From: Argopecten irradians
Taxonomy: Eukaryota > Mollusca > Bivalvia > Pectinida > Pectinidae
Assembly (NCBI RefSeq): GCF_041381155.1
Contig: NC_091134.1
Span: 5,942,255 to 6,006,254 of the forward strand
Length of the DNA: 64,000 nt
Direction of reading: 5' to 3'
Part shown: positions 9,918 through 25,200 of the stretch, one piece after another
How the letters are laid out: every line of letters starts with the position of its first letter
Numbering within the stretch: the first letter of the stretch is position 1
Notes under the pieces: generated by a model
The model's input: the letters and a program-made list of their open reading frames with translations, nothing else
What the model was told of the DNA's origin: nothing
The model's database searches: none
Position numbers and translations under genes: made by a program

Positions 9918-12900
9918 TTGAGTACCAATACTGTCTGTTGGTATTATACAACAATAGTCCACTGTCTGTTACATTATACAGCAATAGCCCACTGTCTGTG
10001 GTATTATACAACAATAGCCCACTGTCTGTTGTATTATACAACAATAGCCCACTGTCTGTTATATTATACAACAATAGCCCACTGTCTGTGGTATTATACA
10101 ACAATAGCCCACTGTCTGTTACATTATACAGCAATAGCCCACTGTCTGTGGTATTATACAACAATAACCCTCTGTTTGTTGTATTATAAAACAATAGCCG
10201 ACTGTCTGTTGATATTATACAACAACAGCCCACTGCCTGTGGTATTGTACAATAATAGCCCACTGTCTGTTAGATTATGCAACAATAGCACACTGTCTGT
10301 TGTATGATACAACAATAACCCACTGTCTGTTAGAGTATGCAACAATAGCACACTGTCTGTTGTATTATACAACAATAGCCCACTGTCTGTTGGTATTATA
10401 CAACAATAGCCCACTGTCTGTTGTATTATACAACAATAGCCCACTGTCTGTTGGTATTATACAACAATAGCCCACTGTCTGTTGTATTATACAACAATAG
10501 CCCACTGTCTGTTGTATTATACAACAATAGCCCACTGTCTGTTGTATTATACAACAATAGCCCACTGTCTGTTGTATTATACAACAATAGCCCACTGTCT
10601 GTTGTATTATACAACAATAGCCCACTGTCTGTTGTATTATACAACAATAGCCCACTGTCTGTTGTATTATACAACAATAGCCCACTGTCTGTTATATTAT
10701 ACAACAATAGCCCACTGTCTGTTGGTATTATAACAATAGCCCACTGTTTGTTGTATTATACATCAATAGCCCACTGTCTGTTATATTATACAACAATAGC
10801 CCACTGTATGTTGGTATTATACAACAATAGCCCACTGTCTGTTGGTATTATACAACAATAGCCCACTGTCTGTTTTATCATACAGCAATAGCCCACTGTC
10901 TGGTATATTATACAACAATAGCCCACTGTCTGTTGGTATCGTACAACAATAGCCCACTGTTTGTTGGTATTATACAACAATAGTCCACTGTCTGTTACAT
11001 TATACAGCAATAGCCCACTGTCTTTTAGTATTATACAACAATAGCCCACTGTTTGTTGTATTATACAACAATAGCCCACTGTCTGTTATATTATACAACA
11101 ATAGCCCACTGTCTTTTAGTATTATACAACAATAGCCCACTGTCTGTTATATTATACAACAATAGCCCACTGTCTGTTGTATTATACAACAATAGTCCAC
11201 TGTCTTTTAGTATTATACAACAATAGCCCACTGTCTGTGTATTATACAACAATAGCCCACTGTCTTTTAGTATTATACAACAATAGCCCACTGTCTTTTA
11301 GTATTATACAACAATAGCCCACTGTCTGTTGTATTATACAACAATAGCCCACTGTCTTTTAGTATTATACAACAATAGCCCACTGTCTGTTGGTATTATA
11401 CAACAATAGTCCACTGTCTGTTGGTATTATACAACAATAGCCCACTGTCTGTTATATTATACAACAATAGCCCACTGTCTTTTAGTATTATACAACAACA
11501 GCCCACTGTCTGTTGTATTATACAACAATAACCAACTGTCTGTTATATTATACAACAATATCCCACTGTCTGTTGTATTATACAAATATAGCCCACTGTC
11601 TGTTGTATTATACAACAATAGCCCACTGTCTGTTGGTATTATACAACAATAGCCCACTGTCTGTTATATTATACAACAATAGCCCACTGTCTGTTGTATT
11701 ATACAACAATAGCCCACTGTCTGTTATATTATACAACAATAGCCCACTGTCTTTTAGTATTATACAACAATAGCCCACTGTCTTTTAGTATTATACAACA
11801 ATAGCCCACTGTCTTTTAGTATTATACAACAATAGCCCACTGTCTTTTAGTATTATACAACAATAGCCCACTGTCTTTTAGTATTATACAACAAAAGCCC
11901 ACTGTCTTTTAGTATTATACAACAATAGCCCACTGTCTTTTAGTATTATACATCAATATCTCACTGTCTGTTGTATTATACAACAATAGCCCACTGTCTG
12001 TGTATTATACAACAATAGCCCACTGTCTGTGTATTATACAACAATAGCCCACCGTCTGTGTATTATACAACAAAGCCCACAGTCTGTTGTATTATGCAAC
12101 AATAGCCCACTGCCTGTTGTATTATACAACAAAGCCCACAGTCTGTTGTGTTATACAACAATAACCCACTGTCTGGTATATTATACAACAATAGCCCACT
12201 GTCTGTGGTATCATACAACAATAGCCCACTGTATGTTGGTATTATACACCAATAGCCCACTGTCTGTTATACTATACAACAATAGCCCTCTGTTTGTTGT
12301 ATTATACAACAATAGCTGACTGTCTGTTATATTATACAACAATAGCCCATTGTCTGTGGTATCATACAACAATAGCCCACTGTCTGTTGTATTATACAAC
12401 AATAACCCACTGTCTGTTATATCATACAACAATAGCCCACTGTCTGTGGTATCATACAACAATAGCCCACTGTCTGTTGTATTATACAACAATAGCCCAC
12501 AGTCTGTTGGTATTATACAACAATAGCCCAGTGTCTGTTGGTATTATACAACAATAGCCCACTGTCTGTTGGTATTATACAACAATAGCCCACTGTCTGT
12601 TGGTATTATACAACAATAGCCCACTGTCTGTTGGTATTATACAACAATAGCCCACTGTCTGTTATATTATACAACAATAGTCCACTGTCTGTTGGTATTA
12701 TACAACAATAGCCCACTGTCTGTTGGTATTATACAACAATAGCCCACTGTCTGTTGGTATTATACAACAATAGCCCACTGTCATATTATACAACAATAGC
12801 CCACTGTCTGTTGTATTATACAACAATAGCCCACTGTCTGTTATATTATACAACAATAGCCCACTGTCTGTTGTATTATACAACAATAGCCCACTGTTAT

Positions 12901-15900
12901 ATTATACATCAATATCCCACTGTCTGTTGAGTTATACAACAAAAGCCCACTGTCTGTTGGTATCATACAATTATAGCCCACTGTCCGTTATATTATACAA
13001 CAATAGCCCACTGTCTGTTGGTATTATACAACAATAGCCCACTGTTATATTATACATCAATATCCCACTGTCTGTTGAGTTATACAACAATAGCCCACTG
13101 TCTGTTGTATTATACAACAATAGCCCACTGTCTGTTGGTATTATACAACAATAGCCCACTGTCTGTTGGTATTATACAACAATAGCCCACTGTCTGTTAT
13201 ATTATACAACAATAGCCCACTGTCTGTTGGTATCATACAATAATAGCACACTGTCTGTTGGTATTATACAACAATAGCACACTGTCTGTTGGTATTATAC
13301 AACAATAGCCCACTGTCTGTTGGTATCATACAATAATAGCACACTGTCTGTTGGTTTTATACAACAATAGCCCACTGTCTGTTGTTATTATACAACAATA
13401 GCCCACTGTCTGTTATATTATACATCAATAGCCCACTGTCTGTTATATTATACAACAATAGCCCACTGTCTGTTGGTATTTTACAACAATAACCCACTGT
13501 CTGTTATATTATACAGCAATATCTCACTGTCTGTTGTATTATACAACAATAGTCCACTGTCTTTTAGTATTATACAACAATAGCCCACTGTCTTTTAGTA
13601 TTATACATCAATATCTCACTGTCTGTTGTATTATACAACAATAGCCCACTGTCTGTGTATTATACAACAATAGCCCACTGTCTGTGTATTATACAACAAT
13701 AGCCCACTGTCTGTGTATTATACAACAATAGCCCACCGTCTGTGTATTATACAACAAAGCCCACAGTCTGTTGTATTATGCAACAATAGCCCACTGCCTG
13801 TTGTATTATACAACAAAGCCCACAGTCTGTTGTGTTATACAACAATAACCCACTGTCTGGTATATTATACAACAATAGCCCACTGTCTGTGGTATCATAC
13901 AACAATAGCCCACTGTATGTTGGTATTATACACCAATAGCCCACTGTCTGTTATATTATACAACAATAGCCCTCTGTCTGTTGTATTATACAACAATAGC
14001 CCACTGTCTGTTATATTATACAACAATAGCCCACTGTCTGTGGTATTATACAACAATAGCCCACTGTCTGTTGTATTATACAACAATAGCCCACTGTCTG
14101 TTATATTATACAACAATAGCCCACTGTCTGTGGTATTATACAACAATAGCCCACTGTCTGTTGTATTATACAACAATAGCCCACTGTCTGTTGTATTATA
14201 CAACAATAGCCCACTGTCTGTTGTATTATACAACAATAGCCCACTGTCTGTTGTATTATACAACAATAGCCCACTGTCTGTTGGTATTATACAACAATAG
14301 CCCACTGTCTGTTGGTATTATACAACAATAGCCCACTGTCTGTTGGTATTATACAACAATAGCCCACTGTCTGTTGGTATTATACAACAATAGCCCACTG
14401 TCTGTTGGTATTATACAACAATAGCCCACTGTCTGTTATATTATACAACAATAGCCCACTGTCTGTTGGTATTATACAACAATAGCCCACTGTCTGTTGG
14501 TATTATACAACAATAGCCCACTGTCTGTTGTATTATACAACAATAGCCCACTGTCTGTTGTATTATACAACAATAGCCCACTGTCTGTTGGTATTATACA
14601 ACAATAGCCCACTGTCTGTTATATTATACAACAATAGCCCACTGTCTGTTGGTATTATACAACAATAGCCCACTGTTATATTATACATCAATATCCCACT
14701 GTCTGTTGAGTTATACAACAAAAGCCCACTGTCTGTTGGTATCATACAATTATAGCCCACTGTCCGTTATATTATACAACAATAGCCCACTGTCTGTTGG
14801 TATCGTACAACAATAGCCCACTGTTATATTATACATCAATATCCCACTGTCTGTTGAGTTATACAACAATAGCCCACTGTCTGTTGGTATTATACAACAA
14901 TAGCCCACTGTCTGTTGGTATTATACAACAATAGCCCACTGTCTGTTGGTATTATACATCAATATCCCACTGTCCGTTATATTATACAACAATAGCCCAC
15001 TGTCTGTTGGTATCATACAATAATAGCACACTGTCTGTTGGTATTATACAACAATAGCCCACTGTCTGTTGGTATCATACAATAATAGCACACTGTCTGT
15101 TGGTTTTATACAACAATAGCCCACTGTCTGTTGTTATTATACAAAAATAGCCCACTGTCTGTTATATTATACATCAATAGCCCACTGTCTGTTATATTAT
15201 ACAACAATAGCCCACTGTCTGTTGGTATTATACAACAATAGCCCACTGTCTGTTGTATTATACAACAATAGCCCACTGTCTGTTGTATTATACAACAATA
15301 GCCCACTGTCTGTTGTATTATACAACAATAGCCCACTGTCTGTTGGTATTATACAACAATAGCCCACTGTCTGTTGTATTATACAACAATAGCCCACTGT
15401 CTGTTGTATTATACAACAATAGCCCACTGTCTGTTGGTATTATACAACAATAGCCCACTGTCTGTTGTATTATACAACAATAGCCTACTGTCTGTTGTAT
15501 TATACAACAATAGCCCATTGTCTGTTATATTATACAACAATAGACTACTGTCTGTTATATTATACAACAATAGCCCACTGTCTGTTGGTATTATACAACA
15601 ATAGCCCACTGTCTGTTGGTATCATACAACAACAGTCCACTGTCTGTTGTATTATACAACAATAGCACACTGTCTGTTGTATTATACAACAATAGCACAC
15701 TGTATGTTGGTATCATACAACAACAGTCCACTATCTGTTGTATTATACAACAATAGCCCACTGTATGTTGGTATTATACAACAATAGCCCACTGTCTGTT
15801 GGTATTATACAACAATAGCCCACTGTCTGTTGTATTATACAACAATAGCCCACTGTCTGTTGTATTATACAACAATAGCCCACTGTCTGTTGTATTATAC

Positions 15901-15987
15901 AACAATAGCCCACTGTTATACAACAATAGCCCACTGTCTGTTGGTAATATACATCAATAGCACACTGTCTGTTGGGATTATACAATA
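9918..15987. repeat. 30-bp minisatellite (about 200 copies), 6.1 kb
   Basis: The unit is GCCCACTGTCTGTTGTATTA plus TACAACAATA, with common 31-bp variants (GTTGGTATTATACAAC, CTTTTAGTATTATAC) and 29-bp variants. Each unit holds a near-palindrome GTTGTATTATACAAC. Because 30 is a multiple of three, both strands give long open frames (YNNSPLSVVL on plus, TDSGLLLYNT on minus) that carry no domain. Higher-order structure is visible: the block around 12029-12290 recurs at 13713-13974 (offset 1684), and the TTATATTATACATCAATATC-containing block at about 12897 recurs at about 14676. The array ends about 75 bp from the last RING codons of the minus-strand ligase gene. Confidence 0.97.
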
Positions 15988-16061
15988 AAATTTAATGGAC
16001 ATATCTTACAAAGATCATACATCTGTAATGTTCTACCAAATACGTTGGTAAAGTGTTATTA

Positions 16062-16299
16062 TCAAATTAGATTTAAAAATGATTTTACCGTTACTTTCCT
16101 TTTCTCTATAGTCCTGTAGCAGACTGGACATGCGTCAGAGTAAAAGGTACACTGCAAGCAATGTGCTTTGTGTTTGCAGGGTTCATATGTTATCTCCGCT
16201 GGATCGATCCCGCATTCTACACAGTTTCTCCTCTGAGAGAAAAGCATCTTCTCTCTACTTGCGGATGTTGGTCGACGACTTGCCAGTGCCGCTGGTTTT
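16062..16299 (-). CDS. Gene A, C-terminal RING finger exon
   Basis: Entered in phase 2 after a TTGCAG acceptor. The translation gives [20 protein letters not shown] and then a complete C3HC4 RING of spacing C-x2-C-x11-C-x-H-x3-C-x2-C-x6-C-x2-C (CVEC, CKH, CLQC, CPVC). The RING is the E2-binding catalytic module. After [11 protein letters not shown] there is a possible donor GTAAAA at 16088; reading through instead gives VKSFLNLI and a stop at 16062. In the paralogue at 60769-61300 the matching exon has a strong donor and a final 15-codon exon (ending NFCNPQ). I cannot find that final exon for gene A; the 30-bp array occupies the place where it would be expected. Confidence 0.88.
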
Positions 16300-19200
16300 C
16301 TGCAATGATCAGTGCTGGTTATTTGTAGATTATCTATGTGTTTGACATGCTATAAGTTATAAATGATGGCGCCTTTGATCATTGTTTTTTTATTAATGAA
16401 GCCGATTTGATCATTATTTTTGACGACATTGGTTGTAATACAGAGAACAATATATTGTGTTGGAACGTTTCAATGCCGAACACAAACACGGTAAAACAGG
16501 ACATACATTCAGAATCAATCAGGAGAAGTGGCATTGCAATAGCACAATAAATTCAGGAACATATAAAATTCAATTTTTGTCAATACTCTAAAATTGACGC
16601 TCGTCGTACATCGACATTTGACCTATGAATTATCAAGAATAGCATCAATATGTTACATATAACACAGAAGATAAATAACGTGTTTTTTACTTTACATACG
16701 ACAAACAAACCCTGAGTTAACGTACATTTGTGCTGCACAGTCGACAATTGCCCTTCGTACGTTTAGATCTGAGCACACATCTATAGGAGTTTTCCCATCG
16801 GTGTTCCGTACGTCGATTTTCGCGCCAGACTGTACCAAAAGACATCCGATCTTGACCTTTTCTATTTGGCTCACTCTTGGCATTGGCATGAGAAGATGAA
16901 GCAGCTTTAACAGAAATAAAAATATTCGACAGATTATAAAATGTTGGTAAATCAGATAAAATAATTTATCAAATAGCCCGACACACAGAAGTATTAGTGT
17001 TACATAAATTTCTATCCAACATTAACCATGTAATGTCCAATACTTTAAGTTGCTAATGAAAGGCTTTAAGAAAGCTAAAACAACCGAAAATTCATGACAG
17101 CAAAACCGAAACTCCTTCCTAATGCCTGACCTTTGGTCGAAACACCAGTATCTAAGAAAGTTATGATTATGTTTATCGCAGTTTTGCAGTATAGTGTTAT
17201 CGTAAATCCGGTTAAAACAGACAGTATTTTGTTGTAAAAATATCATGAATAAAAGGAATGTTATTCATTAGTCTTGGATAAGGAACACATGCATACATTG
17301 GTAAAGCATACTGATAGATACATTGGTAAAGCATACTGATAGAACATTTCTCAATCAATAAACATATCACGATATTCATTTTATTTTAATTTTCTCTTTT
17401 TATGATTAGATGAATCATACTTAGATATTTTTCTAATCAAATATATCGCGATTAAATCATATAAAGAATATTGCAGTGTAATTTTATGTAATAATATTGT
17501 TATGCAACCAGTGAATAGTTGGTGTGTGACGATGTTTCGCTGTCTAGTGCGATGTGTACAAAGTCATTTTCATCAGACAGATGACTAGTAAGATGTGTAC
17601 ACTGTCACCTTCATCAGACAATTGACTAGTATGATGTGCACACTGTCACCTGCATCAGTCAAATGACTAGTACGAGTATGATATATACACTGTCATCTTC
17701 ATCAGACAAATGACTAGTTGGATGTGTACACTGTCACTTTCATCAAACAAATGACTGGTACGATGTGTACCCTGTCACATTCATCAGACAAATGACTAGC
17801 ACGATGTGAACACTGTCACTTTCGTCAGACAAATGACTGGTACGATTTGAACACTGTCACCTTTATCAGATAAATAACTTATACGATGTATTCCCTGTCA
17901 CCTTCATCAGACAAATGACTAGTAAGATTTGTGCACTGTCACCTTCATCGTCCGACAATTGACTTGTACGATGTGTACACTGTAACCTTCATTAGACAAA
18001 TGACTAGTATGATGTGTATACTGTCCCCTTCATCAGACAAATGACTAGTACGATGTGTAACTGACCCTTCATCAGACAGATGACTAGTACGATGTGTACA
18101 CTGTCACCTTCATCAGACAAATGACTAGTACGATGTGTACACTGTCCCCTTCATCAGACAGATGACTAGTACGATGTGTACACTATAAATATTCATCAGA
18201 CAAATGACTAGTATGATGTGTACACTGTCACCTTCATCAGACAGATGACTAGTACGATGTGTACACTATAAATCTTCATCAGACAAATGACTAGTATGAT
18301 GTGTACACTGTCACCTTCATCAGACAGATGACTATTACGATGTGTACACTATAAATCTTCATCAGACAAATGACTAGTATGATGTGTACACTGTCCCCTT
18401 CATCAGACAAATGACTAGTACGATGTGTACACTGACCCTTCATCAGACAATTGACTTGTACGATGTGTACACTGTAACCTTCATCAGACAAATGACTAGT
18501 ATGATGTTTACACTAAAAATCTTCATCAGACAAATGACTAAGATGATGTGTACACTGTCACCTTCATCAGACAAATGACTAATATGATGTGTACACTGAC
18601 CCTTCATCAGACAAATGACTAGGACGATGTGTACACTATAACTCTTCATCAGACAAATGACTAGGATGATGTGTACACTGTCACCTTCATCAGACAAATG
18701 ACTAGTATGATGTGTACACTGTCACCTTCATCAGACAAATGGCTAGTATGATGTGTACACTGTCACCTTCATCAGACAAATGACTACTACGATGTGTATA
18801 CTGTCCCCTTCATCAGACAAATGACTAGTACGATGTGTAACTGACCCTTCATCAGACAGATGACTAGTACGATGTGTACACTATAAATCTTCATCAGACA
18901 AATGACTAGTATGATGTGTACACTGTCACCTTCATCAGACAAATGACTAGTACGATGTGTACACTGTCCCCTTCATCAGACAGATGACTAGTACGATGTG
19001 TACACTATAAATATTCATCAGACAAATGACTAGTATGATGTGTACACTGTCACCTTCATCAGACAGATGACTAGTACGATGTGTACACTATAAATCTTCA
19101 TCAGACAAATGACTAGTATGATGTGTACACTGTCACCTTCATCAGACAGATGACTATTACGATGTGTACACTATAAATCTTCATCAGACAAATGACTAGT

Positions 19201-22200
19201 ATGATGTGTACACTGTCCCCTTCATCAGACAAATGACTAGTACGATGTGTACACTGACCCTTCATCAGACAATTGACTTGTACGATGTGTACACTGTAAC
19301 CTTCATCAGACAAATGACTAGTATGATGTGTACACTAAAAATCTTCATCAGACAAATGACTAAGATGATGTGTACACTGTCACCTTCATCAGACAAATGA
19401 CTAATATGATGTGTACACTGACCCTTCATCAGACAAATGACTAGGACGATGTGTACACTATAAATCTTCATCAGACAAATGACTAGGATGATGTGTACAC
19501 TGTCACCTTCATCAGACAAATGACTAGTATGATGTGTACACTGTCACCTTCATCAGACAAATGACTAGTATGATGTGTACACTGTCCCCTTCATCAGACA
19601 GATGACTAGTACGATGTGTACACTATAAATATTCATCAGACAAATGACTAGTATGATGTGTACACTGTCACCTTCATCAGACAGATGACTAGTACGATGT
19701 GTACACTATAAATCTTCATCAGACAAATGACTAGTATGATGTGTACACTGTCACCTTCATCAGACAGATGACTATTACGATGTGTACACTATAAATCTTC
19801 ATCAGACAAATGACTAGTATGATGTGTACACTGTCCCCTTCATCAGACAAATGACTAGTACGATGTGTACACTGACCCTTCATCAGACAATTGACTTGTA
19901 CGATGTGTACACTGTAACCTTCATCAGACAAATGACTAGTATGATGTTTACACTAAAAATCTTCATCAGACAAATGACTAAGATGATGTGTACACTGTCA
20001 CCTTCATCAGACAAATGACTAATATGATGTGTACACTGACCCTTCATCAGACAAATGACTAGGACGATGTGTACACTATAACTCTTCATCAGACAAATGA
20101 CTAGGATGATGTGTACACTGTCACCTTCATCAGACAAATGACTAGTATGATGTGTACACTGTCACCTTCATCAGACAAATGACTAGTATGATGTGTACAC
20201 TGTCACCTTCATCAGACAAATGACTACTACGATGTGTATACTGTCCCCTTCATCAGACAAATGACTAGTACGATGTGTAACTGACCCTTCATCAGACAGA
20301 TGACTAGTACGATGTGTACACTATAAATCTTCATCAGACAAATGACTAGTATGATGTGTACACTGTCACCTTCATCAGACAAATGACTAGTACGATGTGT
20401 ACACTGTCCCCTTCATCAGACAGATGACTAGTACGATGTGTACACTATAAATATTCATCAGACAAATGACTAGTATGATGTGTACACTGTCACCTTCATC
20501 AGACAGATGACTAGTACGATGTGTACACTATAAATCTTCATCAGACAAATGACTAGTATGATGTGTACACTGTCACCTTCATCAGACAGATGACTATTAC
20601 GATGTGTACACTATAAATCTTCATCAGACAAATGACTAGTATGATGTGTACACTGTCCCCTTCATCAGACAAATGACTAGTACGATGTGTACACTGACCC
20701 TTCATCAGACAATTGACTTGTACGATGTGTACACTGTAACCTTCATCAGACAAATGACTAGTATGATGTGTACACTAAAAATCTTCATCAGAACAAATGA
20801 CTAAGATGATGTGTACACTGTCACCTTCATCAGACAAATGACTAATATGATGTGTACACTGACCCTTCATCAGACAAATGACTAGGACGATGTGTACACT
20901 ATAAATCTTCATCAGACAAATGACTAGGATGATGTGTACACTGTCACCTTCATCAGACAAATGACTAGTATGATGTGTACACTGTCACCTTCATCAGACA
21001 AATGGCTAGTATGATGTGTACACTGTCACCTTCATCAGACAAATGACTACTACGATGTGTACACTATAAATCTTCATCAGACAAATGACTAGTATGATGT
21101 GTACACTGTCACCTTCATCAGACAAATGACTAGTATGATGTGTACACTGTCACCTTCATCAGACAAATGACTACTACGATGTGTACACTATAAATCTTCA
21201 TCAGACAAATGACTAGGATGATGTGTACACTGTCACCTTCATCAGACAAATGGCTAGTATGATGAATACACTGTCACCTTCATCAGACAAATGACTACTA
21301 CGATGTGTACACTATAAATCTTCATCAGACAAATGACTAGTATGATGTGTACACTGTCCCCTTCATCAGACAAATGACTAGGAAGATGTGTACACTGCCC
21401 CCTTCATCAGGCAAATGACTAGTACGATGTGTACACTGTCCCCTTCATCAGACAAGTGACTAGGACGATGTGTACACTCTCATTTTCATAAGACAAATTA
21501 CTACTACGATGTGAACACTGTCGACTTCGTCAGACAAATGATTGAACGATATGTACACTTTCATCTTCATCGTATAAATGACTAGTACAATATGTACACT
21601 GTCACCTGCGTCAGACAGATGACTAGTACGATGCGTACACTGTCACTTTCATCAGACAGATGGTATTGATTACCGTTTGCTGCGACATGTCTGCACCAAG
21701 AACGACGTGGAGGGATGTATTTCCACCTTTATCCTGAAGTTTCACATCCGCCGCTGTAAAACAATAGTCAATATCAAAAATATTGAATGATCAAAAACAA
21801 TATTTTCTCGAAAAGTAATTAAATAAAAAATGTGAATTAAATTACGATGATCATAAGTATTTTAATTCTTATGTTAGATCCCCCCTAACAACAGGTAATG
21901 ATGGCTTTATGATCTTCCCTGGCCGAGACTATCTTAATCTAAATTAGAGCGAAAACAAATACATTCCTACAGAGACGAACAGTATAGAGACACTTACTGT
22001 GGTCAAGGAGAAGTTTAACCATAGTGTAGTGGCACTTCCCTGCCGCCAGATGGAGTGGTGTCTCCTCTCTATTAGTCCGGATATTTACATCTGCAGATCC
22101 CTGTGAAGTATTTATATTGTAAAATACCATGTCGATGTTTGTGTGAGTAGAAATGAAAGAAAAAAAAGACTGCTATTGTGAGCAACATTGTTCATATTTC

Positions 22201-25200
22201 ACACGAAATAAACACAACAGAAAAAATAAAATAAAATGCCCTTAACAAGACTGCGATCGATGTCTTTCCTTCTTTGACATGGAAATCTATGTTAGGAATC
22301 AGATCAGATACTTTGTTTCTATAAAAGGACGATTTTACATTCATTCGATTTATTTGGTAGTTTTTGTAGCAATCTAATAAAGTCAAAATGTGTTTATTTT
22401 AGCGTCTTAAGATGTTACCTTATAATGTTAGTAAATATTTGTACAAGTAATATTCTTTCGACAAATGAAATTTAAAAGTTTGAATCCCAAGAAACGCACA
22501 TCCGAATAAAATGAACCCCAATTAGCATATACTTACTAGCGTACTAGCATCGATTCTATCATTTCCAAACTTTGCATTATTACTGGACAGATTTTGTCAT
22601 TTTTTTCTAAAAGTTTGGTTGCTGTACGCTTTGACTAGTGGGCTGCCAGTAAAACCTATCAATAGATCTCCACTTCCTCACAATTTTAATACTTTATAGT
22701 AAATTCATGTTCATACCATTGATTCTACCATCAGATATATGTTTTCCTCACGTTTACTAACTCAAGTCTGACTAAGCCTTACGATGTGGTTGATAGCCCT
22801 ATTGAATAGTAACAAAATAACGACTCCAATTAAAAGAAAAATAATATTAAACTTTGCTTTTAAAATCTTAATAATCTTCAAACATTACAATGATACACGT
22901 ACCTTTATTAAGAGGTGAGAAGAGACCTGGATGTGGTTGTTGACAGCAGCGATGTGAAGCGCCGCAAAACCTCCATTGTTCTTTACATCAGCTATATCCT
23001 TGTTCTTACCGAGAATTCTATCGACTGCGCTATTTTAAAATTGGAAACTATTGGAAATTATCATGATAAGATAAACAAATATTTTTTTATGAAATAATTG
23101 AATATATAAACTTAACTGCATTATACATTTAGAAATAAACAAATTTCAAGAAATTATGTCGTCCTGAAGGTAAATATATAAATTTTCTGATTTCACAATT
23201 CGTACCTGAAATTGTTATGATACGCCGCCCAGTGTAAAGCATTCATGCCACGTTTGTTCTGTTTCAGGAGGTCAACAGTGGCCGAACTTACTAGCAAATC
23301 AACGACTTTGTTATGGTAACCAAAGATGGCGTCATGCAATGGTGTGTTTCCAAGGTTGTCCTGTGAAATACCACAAGTTATCATTATCTTGAAGTCAACG
23401 GACCATTAAAAGTCTTTAAAGAGTTATCAGATATATACATATTTCAATACTAGTATGCACATCCTCAATACATGGAAAAGTTCTTTAGAGTAATTAAATG
23501 TTAACATTTGAATTTGTATAATGTTTATAATAATGTTTAAATTGGTTTTATTATATTAAAAACGTTCAAAACAATACCTAACCTGTAAATTGACGTCACA
23601 CTTCCTGTCGAGTAAGAGTTTGACTAACGCCTGCTCTCCAGCATTAGATGCCGCGTGGAGCGCTGTACGACCTTTAAGGTTGGCGGTATTGATACTCGCT
23701 CCAGCGTCAAGTAGAATAGCTGTTGTACTGGCCTGCTTTCTGGTTTGTAATATAGATATGACTTAGTGGAGAAACCAAACAAGTATTGGCGAATTCCTAA
23801 GGAGTCACTTTTAGAATAAACCTGACGATATTCTACGAAGAACAAATTGATCAAATACAAATTAGTATAAAGTAAAGTATAAATTCTGGTATTTGAGAAT
23901 GCAATATGATTTTGTTGTTACAAGTGTAACATACTGTATTGTGTTTTAACAATCGTTGTCTAAGATAATTCGCTTAGAATTTAAATAAAAACAAAAAACT
24001 CCAGTAATATTCGAATGAAATCATTAATGCAACTTACCCTAAAACAGCAGCTAGTAGAGGTTTGTACATATCACAACTTACCCTACAACAGCGGCGAGTA
24101 GAGGTGTGTTCCCCTCATCAGTTGTCTGGTTGGGTTTCGCGTTGTACTGTAGTACGTAGCGTCCTCACTACCGTGTTGTGCCCTTCATGACTAGCCAACA
24201 CCAGAGCGGTTGTTCCCTTAATCACTTCATTGGCCTGCATAAACAAACCCAAGTTAACTATTATCTGAATTTCATTTTATTCCTTTATGTTCTACTCTCT
24301 CGTGGTTTTTTTTCTATGAATACGTTTGATGGTTGGTTTGTTGTTTTATTGACGTCATATTAACAGCCAGAGCAATTTAAGTGTGGCCTCTTCTGTATGC
24401 AGTGTGGTTGTGTTAATGCGGTATGTGTGTGTTGTGTGTCTTTGCCATAGTGGAAACTCGTACCTATTTTAAAGTGCTACATCACTGAAGGATACCGCCA
24501 GACACTGAACAGCACACCCCACCCGGTCACATTTTACTGTTAACGGAAAAACAAGTCGTCCCACTTTATTTATGCTGAATGCTAAACAGGAACAGAAACC
24601 ACAACTTTTAAAGATGATGGTTATTCTCGGTCAGGGGACAGAACCCAGGGACTACCTCACAAGGACGAACGTTCAAAGTCATGCCAAATGTGTGACGGTA
24701 TGAAGGGAGACGTAAGGAAGACGAAGGTTAGTTATGAAGAAAACACAAGATAAGATTCTACATTTAATCATCTTTTAAGTTGGTGACGGAAAACGAAAAA
24801 ATAAGTTCATAGATAAGTCGCCCTTTTACGATATCGTGCAATAGGGACAGCAGGTATATGTCTAACATCAAAAGGATCGCGCATTTAAATGAAAAAAACA
24901 ACAATATTATATTGGTTTATTATTAAATATTTCAATATCTATTTTCAAAGATAATTAGAGTGTATTTTCATGCAACGATCCATGTTGACCCCTCCCCTGC
25001 TTTGACCTGGCACATCTCATATACTACCGAGTGGGTGTGGTTGTTTGCTGTTTTTTGCATGCTTCAATTCACATCTTTACATGTACTTACATTTGTATAA
25101 TACAGTTGTCTTAAGACATTTGTGAATTCCTAACTGGTGCATAATCGCTAATCAAGTAATCATTTTATTTTCAGTGAGGATGCATTTATTGTCTTACCAA

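Noticed and set aside
9918-21662. CRISPR-like appearance (short repeats at regular spacing)
   Set aside because: There are no unique spacers; repeats are directly adjacent and variable, and the DNA is eukaryotic.
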